DNA of 64,000 nt, taken from contig JAIVFI010000039.1 in the NCBI GenBank assembly GCA_025558095.1, positions 1 to 64,000 of the forward strand. The letters run 5' to 3'. Positions 50,702 to 62,479 of the stretch are shown here, piece by piece (within the stretch, counting starts at the first letter, position 1; each line of letters starts with the position of its first letter). The notes beneath the pieces are model-generated. The model made no database searches, had not been told where the DNA came from, and was given only the letters and a program-made list of their open reading frames with translations. The position numbers were made by a program, and so were the translations under genes. The stretch is from Hyaloraphidium curvatum (taxonomy: Eukaryota; Monoblepharomycota; Hyaloraphidiomycetes; Hyaloraphidiales; Hyaloraphidiaceae).

Positions 50702-53575
50702 TCACTCGTGCACGTATCGCAGCACCTCTCCCTGCACGATCCCCCCGATCTCGACCCTGTCGCCCGGCCTGGGCCAGTGCTCCGCTTCCCGGGACCACAT
50801 CGCCAGCTCCGCAGTCCTGGCCTCGAGCACCCTCGCGAGGTTCCCCCTGTCGTCCGCGCGGCGGAACACCAGCTCGGCCGTGTGGCACCGTCCTGCGACG
50901 TCCTCGGGGTCGAACCGGGTGTCGAGGCCCGCGGCCTGCGAGACGGCGATCTCGGAAAAGGCGGCATCGGCGCGGGAGAGGGCGGCGGAGGAGAGGGGTG
51001 CCGGGCCCAGGGCGCGGCCGAGGGCGGCGAGGTACGTGCGGGAGAGGATGCCGGGGTTGTTCAAGGGCTGCGTGGGGGCGGGGCGTCGTCAGTACGCAGC
51101 GCGCCGGCACGGCTGCGAGCGACGGGTGCCCACCGCATGACGGGTCCGAGGCGGATCCGCGCCAACCTCCAGGGGCACCGCGGCCCCGATCTTGCGGAAC
51201 CGTGCCCAGACCAAGTAGGCGAGAAGCAGGTTGCCTTCGACGTCGGTACCCCCCGCGTTGACGACGTACGACCTGTCCTGTCCGACGTGCATCCTGTCCC
51301 TGCGCACAGGCCCCGCAACGGCGCGGACGACGACGTCGCCGGTACGATCGGGCCCAGGCCCCCTTTCCGCCCGCAGGTCCCCACGCAGCCGCTCCAGCAT
51401 CCTGCGGTACCCGGCCTCGTAGTGCCTCCTGCGGCGCTCGCGCTCCTCGATCTCGCCCAGCACCCCTCCGCCCACGCCGAGCGCCCGCTCCAGCGCCGCG
51501 GCGGGCTGGCACGTAGCGAGGAAGTTCCAGACATCCTCCTCGTCGCCGAAGTGCGGCACCGTCAGCCCGCCGCGGCGCAGGAACGAGAGGAACGCAGCGC
51601 GATCGGCGGGCACGTCCGGCATGCCGGCGAGCTGCGGTACGATCTCCCTGACGCCGGGGGCCTCGCTCGACCGCGCCGCCCGCGCGGCGTAGGCGAGCAG
51701 CTCCCGCCAATCGCGCTCCGAGTCGACGTGCAGGTCCGCGAGCTGCAGCGGCGCCCGCATGTCGGAATGGGCAGCCAGCTCGCCGACGATCGGCTCCGCC
51801 ATCCGGTCGGGCCCCCTGAGCCATTTGAACCGGGTCGCCTCGGAATCGCACAGGGCGATCCCAAAGGCGTAGATTTCGTAGAACGACCCGCGCGGGCAGA
51901 CGAGGGAGACCACGTCCCCGTTGCGGAACTCGCCCTCCGAGAACATGAAGTCGCCGAACCTGATCGGCGAGCCCGTGCGGAGCGCGTCCCGGAGGACGTC
52001 CGCGCGGACGGTCACGGAGGCGCGCTTGGCGGCGTCGACGGCGCTGCGCGAGGCCCGGGGCGGAGGGTCTGCAGGGCCGGCGGCGGCTTGGCCCGCGGGC
52101 TCCCCGTCCGCGGCGGGAGCTTCTGCTGGCGGCGCAGGTCGGGGCGGGGGTTGTGCGGGCAGGGCGGCATCCACGGCCGCCCTTGCCTGCCGGATGGCAT
52201 CCCTCAGACCCCGCAGGGCCGGTCGCCCCGTTGACTCCCACACCGCCGGGTCAGCCAGCGACGCCCTGACGAGCCCGGCGAGGTCGGCCTGCGCACCCGC
52301 GGCATCCGCGAGCAGCCCCTCGGCTTCCGCCGCCCCAGCGTTTTCCGCCACCAGGTCCGCCACGCGGTCGGGCACGTGCATCCGCAGCGCCGGGTGCGCG
52401 GCCATCCGCACGGCCTGCCTGCGGGCCTCGACGCCGTGCACCTCGCGGAGCCGCCGCTGCGCCAGCACCCGCGCGCGGTCGCGGTCGAGCTCCGCCTCGT
52501 TCCGCAGCCTGCGCTCCTCGAGGCGCCGGGCGATCCGCTCGCGGCGCTCCGCCCGCAGCCTCTCCAGGTCTTCCGGCCCCGGCCCGTTCACGTCCTCGTC
52601 ATCCAGCATCACGACGTCGGCTTCCACGGGGCCGGCCCGACCCGCGGGCGGGTCCGCCGGCCCGACTTCCTGGTCCCTCAGCCGCCGCCTCCACCGCGGC
52701 ATGTCGAACGGGTCGGGGCCGGGGAGCTCCACGAGCTCCCTCCTGCGCGGCAGCTGGGCGGGCTCGATGCCGAGGTCGATGCGGCCGCGGACGAAAGCCC
52801 AGTCCACGGCGACCTCGCGCTCGAAGTGGGCCCGCAGGTCGTCCACCACGGCTCGCTTGAACTCCTCGTCGCGGTCCAGCCCCATGAGGAAAGCGATGAG
52901 GGCGCGCTCGATGGTGCGCCGGCGCGACTCGCGGAACTCGGCCGAGTGGAAGTAGGATCCGCCGTGCTCCCGCAGCACGTGCTCGTGGCCGTTGGCGACG
53001 ACGGCAAGGCACAGCGAGCAGTACGACCGCATGCAGGCGGGGCAGTGCATGGCCTCGCAGCCGCCGACCTTGAAGTGCGCGTGGCCGCAGCCGCCGGGGC
53101 ACGGGTAAGAGAGAATGTTGAGCTGCGGGGGGTGGCGTTAAAGGGCTCGTTGAGAGAGCTGGAAACAGGCCTCGCCTACCTGCACGTGGTCCCGGACGGC
53201 TTCCAGCGGGGCGTCCAAAGCTAAAGCGGCTGCGGCATTTGCGCCCCCCGCGGCCCCGGCCTGCCCGGCCCTCGCAGTGCGCTCGCGGAACGCGCTGAGA
53301 GTGGCGGCGAGCAGCGTGCCGAGCACGTCGGCGGGCAGCAGCGCCGCCGCCCGCCCCGCATCGTACGCGCCGCCGCACGACAGGTCGCAGCATGGCATGG
53401 CGCCGGGGTCCCGCGAGAGCACGCCGGGCGTGCGCGCGAGCAGCTCCATCGCGGATGCGAAGCACACCGCGCACGCAAAGTGGCCGCGGTCGCACGCGAT
53501 GCCCCCGTCGGCCGGCACGCGCAGAAGGCAGATCGGGCACTCGCGGACCACGGCGGGCTCCGGGACGGCCTCCAT
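50702..53575 (-). CDS. RING/IBR-type ubiquitin-ligase-like protein with long coiled C-terminal part
   Basis: Exons (minus) 53575-53180, 53122-51167 and 51067-50702; 905 residues. CPICLLRVPADGG, ACDRGHFACAVCF and PCCDLSCGG form a RING-like module at residues 14-70. PCPGGCGHAHFKVGGCEAM and CPACMRSYCSLC near 140-170, completed over the first splice, form an IBR/RING2-like Cys cluster. Residues 270-420 are coiled or Ala-rich; the C-terminal third contains ordered segments (RFGDFMFSEGEFRNGDVVSL, YVVNAGGTDVEGNLLLAYLV) of unknown fold. Predicted E3 ligase of the RBR group. The start at 53575 is the first Met before the RING; the frame is open further upstream to 53710. Confidence 0.65.
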
Positions 53576-53989
53576 TTCGTGGATGGCGTGCGATGACGCT
53601 GAACGAACAGCGAACAGCGCGAGGGATTGTTGACTTCCCGAACTTTGACACGCCTGATGCTGTGCCGACCATGCGCAGGTACTCCTGGTAGATGACGCCC
53701 GATATGCCATTGGGTTGTTCCGTTGAGGCTGTTGAGCATGGGAACATCGTGGCGGGTCGCCCTCGGAGGACCGGACCTGTCCAGGTGCGACTCCTCAATA
53801 AAAGTCCTGAGCTCATCCATCTAATCATCTAATGGATAGATTAAGCCCTTCACAAAGTCCATCTCCACATCGTCTTTCCTTGTTCTGAGTTCGCCGGACG
53901 GCACAGCCAAATGGGGGGCAGGGGCAGTTCGCGGGTCCGGCGCTTGCGCCACGGAACCGTCGCCTTCCGACGCGTACACCTCGCCCGCC
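53576..53989. other. Intergenic region between divergent genes
   Basis: 414 bp between the RING gene and the peptidase gene. Contains ATCTAATCATCTAATGG, a short direct repeat at about 53820. Open frames here lack family signal. Confidence 0.45.
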
Positions 53990-55436
53990 ATGCCGCTCTC
54001 CCGCTGCCAGGGCTACCGGCCGTGCCACGCGGCCCCTTCGGCGCGCGATTCGCGGCCGCGGCACGGGCGCGACCGCCGCGGCCGCCCGCTGCCGCCCGTC
54101 GTCGACCTCCGCAAATGGTGCTCGCCCGTCGAGGACCAGGGCGAGGTGTCGAGCTGCACCGCCAACGCGTGCGTGTCGCTGTACGAGTACACTTCGAGGC
54201 GGCTGTCGGGCAAATACGTCGACCTGTCGCGGCTGTTTGTGTACTACAACGCGCGGCTGCGCGTCGGCGACCAGCGGGACGACGCGGGGAGCGTGATCCA
54301 GTACGCCATGGAGTCGCTGGTCAAGCTCGGCGCGTGCGAGGAGCGGCGGTGGCCGTGTGAGCCGTATCGGACGCGATTCGGAGACAGGAGACGCTAATCG
54401 ACGACTGTTCCCGAAGATGACGAGGAGCGCGTGAACCACAAGCCGGACGCCAACTCCTACGAGGCCGCGCACCGCTTCAAGCTCTCCAAGCGCGACATCC
54501 GCAAGGTCAAGTTCGACCTCGACACCTGGTGGGCCGCTCTTTGCCCTTGCCGCCCTCGACCCCGAGCTCACGCCCACCGACCCCTCCTCCAGGCGCGAGG
54601 TCCTCGCCGACGGCTTCCCCATCGTCTTCGGGACCACCTGCTTCGACTCGTTCGACGACTGCTGCCTCCCCGAGCGGCACGGCGTCGTCCCCATGCCCGA
54701 CCCCGGCGAGGTTGTCCGCGCCGAGCACGGCGGGCACGCGATGGCCTGCGTGGGGTACTCGGACCCCGACGGCGTGTTCATCGTGCGCAACTCCTGGGGC
54801 CCCGAGTGGGGCATCGACGGTGCGCCTCGCTGCCTCCCCCGCCTTTGTGATCTCACTCCTCCCGCGACGACAGGCTACTGCTACATGCCCTACAACTACC
54901 TCATGTCCCCCACCTTCGGCGCCGACGACGCCTGGACGCTGCAGTCCGTCGTCGTCCGCACGCACCTCCCCGACGGCGGGGAACGCCTCCGCCGGCACAG
55001 GGCGGCCCCCTCGGCGGCCAAGAAGCTGCCGCCGGCGTCGATACTGAACGGCGGGCGGGGCGTGGAATTCGAGACCAACCCCGTCGCCGCGGAAGCTTAT
55101 GCGGGGTTCCGGGGGCTGGAGAAGGAGGAGTACGTCGAGGACGGGGATGCGGAGTGGGACGAGACGGTGGGGGAATATGCGGAGGACGAGGACGAGGAAG
55201 GGGAGGGGGAGGAGGGGTGGTGGGACGAGGACGAGCCGTACTGGGACGACGAGGAGGAGGAGGGGTGGGACGAGGGGGAAGAAGGAGAGGAGGGCGAAGA
55301 GGGCGAGGAGGGTGAAGAGGGCGAGGAGGGCGAAGACGGCGTAGAAGAAGAAGGCGACGAGGAAGGAGGCGATGAAGAGGGAGAGGAAGAGGGCGAAGGT
55401 GGGTTTCGGCATGGTAGTTGCGATCGGGATTTCTGA
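53990..55436 (+). CDS. Papain-family (C1A) cysteine peptidase with acidic tail
   Basis: Exons 53990-54356, 54417-54528, 54593-54819 and 54874-55436; 422 residues. VVDLRKWCSPVEDQGEVSS opens the mature fold; SSCTANA near 55 holds the catalytic Cys (the SCTANA subgroup, not GSCWAF); GGHAMACVGYS near 207 the His; VRNSWGPEWG near 226 the Asn. WPYDEERVNHKPD is formed exactly by the first splice. There is no signal peptide and no classical propeptide. Residues 330-410 are almost only Glu/Asp/Gly (EDEDEEGEGEEGW), possibly an inhibitory or targeting tail. SCTANA peptidases are commoner in bacteria and giant viruses, so transfer is possible. Confidence 0.78.
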
Positions 55437-55682
55437 CGCACGAAACGTCCCGCCAGGCGAGGAGGAGAACAGTGAATGATTCAAGCGCATGTTCCATTGT
55501 ACTTTATTGACAAAATTGCGGGAGAGAGAGGGAAGATCGGCCTATCTGCGGATGTCTCCCGCGATCGCGATCCGGATGCAGCTGGCCGCCTGCTCCACCG
55601 CTGTCCAACTCTCCGTGCCATACACACCCATCCCACCCCTCCGCCGCGTCTCCGACCCCCGCACGGCGAATCAAAAATCTCG

Positions 55683-57074
55683 ATGTCGTTTTCCGCGGGC
55701 TGCGACGCGCCCCCGCTCGAATGCGAGCCCGGCAAGGCGCCCGCGTCCCCTTTCCGCGGAAACGGCGCGCGCCCCGAATCGGAGCCGCCTTCGTCGCCGC
55801 GCACCCTGGTCGACGACGGCGAGCACAACGGAGGAGCTGATGTGCACGTCAAGGCCGAGCCTGAGGACGAGGACGACGATGTGATCATCGTTTCGGTCAA
55901 GCGGGCGCTGAAGAGAGTCGCGCCGTCCCCCGAGCCGGTACTTGACCATGCGGGCGCCTGCTTCATCTGCCTTTTGGACACTCCCCATGCCGAGGCGTCG
56001 TTCTGCTACGCTGGACACGTGTGCCACACCGGTTCGTGATCACCCGCGGCGGCGCGGCCCGACCAGCGTTGCCCTAACGCCTTGCAGCATGTCTCGGACG
56101 CTATGTCAAGGTCGTTTCCAAGCGCGGTGTAGACGGTACGCTCACCGTCCTGGCCTGCGATCATGGCAAGGCGGAGGGCACGCCGTGCGGCAAAGGGTTC
56201 CCTGAACGGGAAGTCATCGTCGCCATGCCTGACCCGAAGGTGCATGAGCGTGTAGATGAAAGCCAGACGCGGACCCTTATGCGCGCTCATTCAGATTAGG
56301 GAGGAAGTGGCAAAGCTCGAAACGGAGAAGGCGGTTCTGAACTCGACCGGTCCCGAGGTGGTGCACCAGACAGTTTGCTGCGGGGCGCTTGGCCTCGCCG
56401 GGAAGCAGCAATGGAAAGCCAAGTGCCCGGATTGCGGGTAAGGATCCCTCCGCATCCACCATCATTCTCGTAGCTGACACATTCACAGGAAGGAGCATTG
56501 CATCAAGTGTGGGATTCCCTGGGTCTCCAATCACCACCGGCTCAAGGGCGGCTGCACAGACCAGGCTGAAGAGGACGGAAGCACGTTGGGCGAACCACCC
56601 GCCGACCCTGCAGACCCGGAAGCCCAGGAACAGGCTGTCGTGAACGCGGTGGAAAGGATCCTGACCAATGCCGTAACGACTATCTGCCCGAGGCCTGCTT
56701 GCAGGAAACCTGTCATGCGCGAATCCGGCTGCAGCCACATTACGTGCAGCATTTGCGACATACACTTCTGCTTCACGTGCCGCATGTCATCAGCTACGAA
56801 AACCGCCATCTACAACCACTTCTGCGAGAAGCCCGATTGCGACCATTCCGCTTGCTGCCTCCGGAGCAATATCCTCACAAACAAGGCCAAAGCTCTCGCT
56901 AGATCTTCGGCCCTGCTTGCCGAGAACGAGGCGCAGCTCGGACGGATGCTGCCCAGGGTGAGGGAAATCATGGACGATTTCAAGCACGGCTCGACTGCAT
57001 CGCCCAAGAGAGTCCATGGAGAGGTTCAGGGGCCCGGAGCCAGAGGAGTGGGGGGGCCGGCGAAGAAGAGGTAG
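55683..57074 (+). CDS. RING-between-RING E3 ubiquitin ligase
   Basis: Exons 55683-56031, 56088-56251, 56295-56437 and 56489-57074; 413 residues. An acidic N-terminus (KAEPEDEDDDVIIV) is followed by RING1 (ACFICLLDTPHAEASF, HVCHTACL), an IBR region (VCCGALGLAGKQQWKAKCPD, CGKEHCIKCGIPW) and RING2 (CPRPACRKPVMRESGCSHIT, CSICDIHFCFTC). In RBR ligases ubiquitin passes to a RING2 Cys; the second Cys of GCSHITC is the candidate. A basic C-terminus follows. The intron at 56252-56294 (43 nt) is among the shortest seen here. Confidence 0.8.
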
Positions 57075-57213
57075 TCCCGAGTCGGATGACTTCATGTTGC
57101 CTCTGCTGACGCTTCATATAGGGCTCGCAAGTGAAGCATTTGGATCTATTCGCCGTAGTAGAGTGTGCAAGGAAGTGTGGGCGTCGTGTTGACATCGAAA
57201 GACATTCGTATGC

Positions 57214-58216
57214 TCATAGCTTTCCCGACTGATCCCCGTCGAGCCTGTCCTCCTTGACGGCCAGCAGCACGCTCGCCCAGTCCAGCTCCCCGGCCCCGCT
57301 GGTGACCCTCGACTCGAAGTGCTTCTTGACGACCTCCCCGACGGCAAGCCTCTGCCCTGCGCGGGCGGCGACCCCCAGCGCGAGGCTGACGTCCTTTATC
57401 CCGCCCCTAACCGGGAATCCGGGGTGCTCGGGCGAGTTCTGGAAGTTCTCCTGGGCGATGTTGGTCGCGTATGCCTTCAAAGCAGGCGACGGCATAAAGA
57501 GCCCGACAAAATCCAGCAGCTTCTCCCTCGGCAGCCCTCCCGCGTCCGCGATGGCCATGGCCTCCGAGATCACCTCGAGCGTGGACGCAAGCATGAAGTT
57601 GCCCGCGACCTTCATCACGTTGGCGAGTTCGGCGCGGTCCCCTTGGTCCCACACCGCGCGCGTGAACCCGTCCACGAAAGGTCGTACGGCGGCCTTGGCG
57701 GCCGGCGGCCCGGCGAGCACCCCCACGAGAAGCTTGTTCCGGGCCGCGTCCGGGCGACCAAAGACAGGGCAGGCGACGAGGGTCGCGCCGACGGAGGAGA
57801 GGATCGCGGAGGCCTTGGCCATGGTTTCCGGATCTACCGTCGCGCACGACACGTAGATGAGCGAAGGGGTGCGCGTCGAAAGATCTGCCGGGCGTACAGC
57901 ACACGTGAGTACACGTGAGTGGCAGCAATGGCGACGTGCCGAGGGAAGAATGCGTACCGGCAACGCGCTTCGCCACTTCCAAGAGCGCCGCGTCGTCAAA
58001 GACCATGCTGAACACGATGCTGCAGTTCGAAAAGACCTCGTCCACATCTTTGGCCTCCGTACCGCCGGCGGCGACGATCTCTGTGGCCTTGCCCGGCGAC
58101 CTATTGTGGACCATGAGGGATTGGCCTGCTGCCGCGAGGTGCTTCTGCAGGTTCAGCGCCATGGCGGCGCCCATCGCGCCGAGGCCGTGGAAGCCGACGC
58201 GCGGAGAGCTCGACAT
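57214..58216 (-). CDS. Beta-hydroxyacid dehydrogenase (3-hydroxyisobutyrate dehydrogenase-like)
   Basis: Exons 58216-57958 and 57884-57214; 309 residues. VGFHGLGAMGAAMALNLQKH is the GxGxMG dinucleotide fold, then NRSPGKATEI, DVDEVFSNCSIVFSMVFDD, SCATVDPET near 105 and the substrate-binding CPVFGRPDAARN. KVAGNFMLASTLEVISEAMA holds the catalytic Lys region (family form KLxxN). Closest to the glyoxylate/succinic-semialdehyde reductase or HIBADH group; NADP preference is suggested by NRSPGK. The 73-nt intron contains a duplicated ACACGTGAGT. Confidence 0.83.
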
Positions 58217-58553
58217 TGCAGGGAGGCGAACGGAGCGGCCGGCGAGCTGGTGTGGGGTCGACGCTGTCGCTCGTTTACGCTGAATCGTCGAGCGAGCCGT
58301 TTGGAGCGGCGGACGGTCCTCCCGCGATCCGAGACCGGAATCGCTGCAATTTTCGTTCCTGCAAATGTCTAGATTCGGCAATCCATCCACTACTGGTGAG
58401 ATCCTCCCGACACGGAAACGGAACCACAGCAGCCGATCTACTCCGATCGCACGCACTGACGTGGCAGGACGCCAACAAGCAAACTCGCAACAACGAGCTG
58501 GCACCCCGTCTCCACACTTCGAAACTTCACTTCTCCCTCGACTGTCCTTGGCA

Positions 58554-59029
58554 ATGTCTTCTGTGGTCTCAAATCTCGAGACGCGGCAGTATTGCGGCGG
58601 CGGCTACTACTGTAAGCTGCCCAGGCCTCCAATTCGGCTCTCTGACGTGGCCCCGGGACGCAGATCGCCCGAACTTCTGGTACCTTTGGCTGCTCTCCCG
58701 TACGTGACTCTTCACTCTCGCTCAAGCGCAGAATCTGACGTTCTCGTCCGGCGATAGTGTTGTTCCTCCTCATCCCCTGCTGCCTCATCATGCGGCGCCG
58801 CCGGCAAGCACGCTTGGCAACGTCTTTCCAGCCCCAAGAAGCGGTCAACATTTACGCCGTGCCGATGAACCAGCCGTACCCCGGGCCCTCGCACAACTCG
58901 ATCTACAACGCTCCCATCGCTGCCCCTGCGCCTGCCGCTCTCTATGGAAACCCGCCTCCCTACGGATCTGGCTATCCGTTGAAGAACGCCTACGATGAGG
59001 AATGGAAGAACGGACAGAGGGGATTCTAG
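58554..59029 (+). CDS. Short single-pass membrane protein
   Basis: Exons 58554-58611, 58664-58699 and 58758-59029; 121 residues. The 36-nt middle exon completes a Tyr/Trp-rich membrane segment (GGGYYYRPNFWYLWLLSLLF, then LLIPCCLIMRRRR). The cytosolic tail is Pro/Tyr-rich (AVPMNQPYPGPS, YGNPPPYGSGYP), with possible PPxY ligands for WW-domain E3 ligases. No signal peptide. Architecture resembles small NEDD4-adaptor membrane proteins, but that is inference. Confidence 0.6.
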
Positions 59030-59111
59030 GCCGGGGAAGAGCGAGGGAAAAGGGACGGAGACAGACATGTAGACCAGATCTTTCAAGCTCCTACAGCATA
59101 GACATGCAGCT

Positions 59112-60506
59112 TCAAATCCTTCCCTGCTGAGGTGCCAGCGACGCCGACACTCCCATGAGCTCCGGCGCCATCTCGATCACAAACCTCGCCTGGAACTTGC
59201 CGCTCCGCAGCCGGTCCCACGCGGCCGGGATACCGTCGATGGAAACCTTCTCGACGATGGGCTCGACCTTCCCGTGGCTGAGGAGACGGTACGCCTCGCC
59301 GAGCTCGGCGCGGCTGCCCGCAGCGGAACCAATGACCCGGACCGCCTTCAAGACGACGAGCTTGGGGTCGAGGTTGATGCCGCTGGAGACCGAGGTTCAA
59401 GGGTTAGATTCTTGGCTGGCGTGGTGAGGCGTGTTCCATACCCAGGAGGCAGGGCAATCCAGACAGCCGTTCCCCCGGGGCGCGCCATGCGGACGCTGTC
59501 CAAGAAGGCGGCTTCGGCTGTGGCGGTCACTACCACGCCCTGGCAGCCTCCGTCCGTGTACCGCATCACGTTGCTAACGAGCTTCTTGTCGCGGGCGTCG
59601 AACGTGGCCACTGCGCCGAGCTTCTTGGCGAGCTCGAGGCGCTCCTCGGAGACATCGACAGCAATCACGTGGAAGCCCTTGGCAGAGAGGCGTCAGCAAG
59701 TCGAAACGTCCACTGGAAGCCTCCCACTGACCACCGACGCCGCATACTGGATCGCAAGGTGCCCAAGCCCGCCGACTCCCACGATCGCGACCCACGACCC
59801 GGGGCGCACCCCGGCCCTGATGAGCTCCTTCACGCCCGAGTAGACAGTGTGGCCGGCGCACGCGATCGGCGCGGCCGAGAGGAACGGCACGCCGTCGGGG
59901 ATCTTGATGGCGCAGCGGGAATGGATGGTGGCGTACTCGCCGTAGGCTCCGTTCACGGCGGCACCCGACTGCTTGTACTGCCGGCGGGGATGCCGGCGGG
60001 GATAAATCAGCTCAGGATCCGAGGACCGAAGATGGAATACGCACGCCTTTGCAGTGGCTCTCCCTCCCTTCGCGGCACTCGATGCAGTGCTCGCAGCACG
60101 AGTTGATGTTCCCCACGGCAACGCGGTCGCCGACGCGAACATTGCCGGACGCCCGACTTCCGACCTTGACCACGATGCCCGCGCCTTCATGACCAAGTAC
60201 AAGTGGCATCCTCTGGCCGGGCAGGCCAACTTCGCCGTCCGCGAGGTGCAGGTCGCTGTGACAGATCCCGCTCGCGACGATTCGCACCAAGACCTCGTCG
60301 TCGCCAATCTGCGGCACCGGGATCTTCTTGAGGACCGTGTTCGACTGTGGGAAGTGGTGGTCTCCCGTTGATGTAATGGACGTAGATGGTGCAGGGTGAT
60401 CAGCGGAGGAGGGTTGTGTAGCCCCGGGAGATGGGAGACGTTTAGTCGAGACGCCGCCGGGGGGGCCACCGCGAACCTTGAGCTTCTCCAGCACCGCGGC
60501 AGTCAC
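59112..60506 (-). CDS. Zinc-dependent alcohol dehydrogenase (MDR family)
   Basis: Exons 60506-60477 (30 nt), 60344-60045, 59977-59732, 59677-59442 and 59382-59112; 360 residues. IVASGICHSDLHLADGE (catalytic zinc Cys), GHEGAGIVV (second ligand), SCCEHCIECREGRESHCKG (structural zinc Cys cluster), VAIVGVGGLGHLAIQYA (GxGxxG) and FHVIAVDVSEERLELAKKLG (Asp for NAD). Close to fungal Adh1-type enzymes oxidising or reducing ethanol and other alcohols. The 30-nt first exon followed by a 132-nt intron is supported by KSNTVLKKIPVPQIG; the unspliced frame would add a Pro-rich insert. Confidence 0.85.
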
Positions 60507-61001
60507 TAAACGCGTGCCGATGGTTACTGCCAGGGCAGATAGGAGCGTGGCATCGGGCGGAACCCACTGGTTTCAGGCACGGCGGTGAGCTGCGCCAAGA
60601 GCGCGGATGAGTCGTTCGCCGTCATAGCAAAGCGAGCGACGCGTCTCCAATGGGAATGCTCGGTGTTAGGCGCGGGAGCGAGTCCAGCAGAGCAGGACCG
60701 ACGCAAGGGCGTGGGACCGTTGGCACCGGAACTGGACGCTTCTCAAGTGATCGCTTGGCAGTCCGCCACCGAAGGACTCGCACGCGAAGATCACGATGGA
60801 ATTGATAGAAGACGACCAATACAGTCCAATTAGCTAGACGATTTCTTCTCTATTGGAGATCGAAACCCCGCCAGATGGATGAGTAGGAGCAACGCCAGGT
60901 GTGTGGCAAGTCCTCGAAGCACCAGCCCCTTCCCCGGAAACTTCGTCCTGGACCCCAACGCTCGCTCCGGCCGCTCCGCGCTCGAGTGTCCGGTGTACGA
61001 G
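60507..61001. other. Intergenic region between divergent genes
   Basis: 495 bp between the alcohol dehydrogenase and hydroxylase genes; short frames only, no recognised motif. Confidence 0.45.
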
Positions 61002-62435
61002 ATGGCCGTGGAACGAGCACCCGACGGGGCGGCGAAGCCGGTCGAACGCGCGGGCGACGACGTGACCCCGGCGAAGCACCCATGGATCGCTGACTGGAAG
61101 GAGCTCGTCGCCCCCGCGGCCTGCGTGGCTGCCGTCGTCGCTTTCAACAAGTCCTCGTACGGGCGTCGGTGGTACGAAGGCCTCGCGGCCGTGAGTCCAG
61201 GAGGAGCTGCCGGGGTCGGCTTGCCTGACGCGCCGTTGCGTCCAGCGCCAGCCCAACAAGGAGCGCCTCGCAAAGAAGCTCTTCTTCGGTATCACGGCTA
61301 CCGTCAACGATGTTGCGTTCTGGGGTGGGCGCTCCCGTTCCTGCACTTGTTGCTCTCTCTAAGCCGTCGGTTCCTCGCAGTTCCAACTCTGGCATTCCTC
61401 GCCCTCGACGCCCTTCAGCCCAAGTGGCTAACCCGCTACCGGCTCCAGAAGGACAAGCCGCCGCCGGGCGCAGTGCATCTCTTGAAGACCTTCGCTGTGT
61501 CCTATGTGATGCAGTACTATGTCGGAGCGATCATGCAGGTCAAGGCTATGTACCCGCTGTGGAGGCGGAACGTCAAGGACGTCGACTTGGTCGTGCGTCT
61601 CTCGGCTTTGTTTCTGAAGCTTCGTGACCGCACTGACGTCGGTGTGCCCCGCAGAAAATGCCGTCGGCCGTGCGCACCGTGCTCGAGTTCCTCTTCTCGG
61701 AAATCCTGGCCGAGATCATCTTCTACGTCACGCACCTGCTCTTCCACACCAAGTACCTTTACCAATGGGTGCACAAGGTTCGTCTGTCGCTCTGTTACGC
61801 TGCGAGACTGGCTCTGAGCCTCTCCCCTCAGCGACACCACGAGAACCGCACCCCGTTCACCCTTGCGACCCTCTACACCGATCCCATTGACATCCTCTTT
61901 AACAACGTCCCCACGGGGTCCCTCCCCACTGCCATCATCGGCGCGCACCCCACGACCCTTTGGGCCTTCAACATCTGTCGGTTCTTCCCGTCGACACTCG
62001 CATTCCAGAATCTGACCGCACATTGTCGCCAGGGCGGAATCTCCATGGCGTCATGGTCCACTGCGGGTACGACCTGCCCGGCATCACCGACGTGCGGCAC
62101 CACGATTGGCACCGTGAGTCCCGACGCCTGATAGAGCTTTCCGGGCGAGCTGACTTCCATCCCCATCTGTCCAGACCGCAAGTTTGACGGCAACTGTGAG
62201 TCTCTGGCGGCTGGCCCTCCTCGCTCGCCGTTTCGCTGACGGCCTCAACCCAGACGGCATCTATGCCGGCATCATCACCCTGGACCGCATCTTCGGCACC
62301 ACGTCGCCGTCGTACCTCAAGTGGCTGACGGAATGGAACAGGAAGCGGGATCCCCTGACGCACCTGGAGCTCAAGGAGGAGCCTGCGGTCGGAAGGAAGG
62401 AGGCGGACGCGGATGGAAAGGCGGTCGTCGCGTAG
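61002..62435 (+). CDS. Fatty acid hydroxylase/sterol desaturase family membrane enzyme
   Basis: Eight exons (61002-61190, 61246-61324, 61381-61589, 61655-61777, 61832-61976, 62033-62113, 62175-62195, 62254-62435) give 342 residues. The di-iron His clusters are complete only after splicing: THLLFHTKYLYQWVHKRHHE (HxxxH and HxxHH) and VMVHCGYDLPG with VRHHDWHHRKFDG (HxxHH). Membrane segments include WKELVAPAACVAAVVAF and WVPTLAFLALDALQ. Closest to C-4 methylsterol oxidase-like or related hydroxylases of the ER. Exon 7 is a 21-nt microexon. The C-terminal tail is charged and has no clear KKxx signal. Confidence 0.83.
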
Positions 62436-62479
62436 CGAGGCCAAACAATTGTCGTTTCGTGATGATTAGTCATCTTGTG

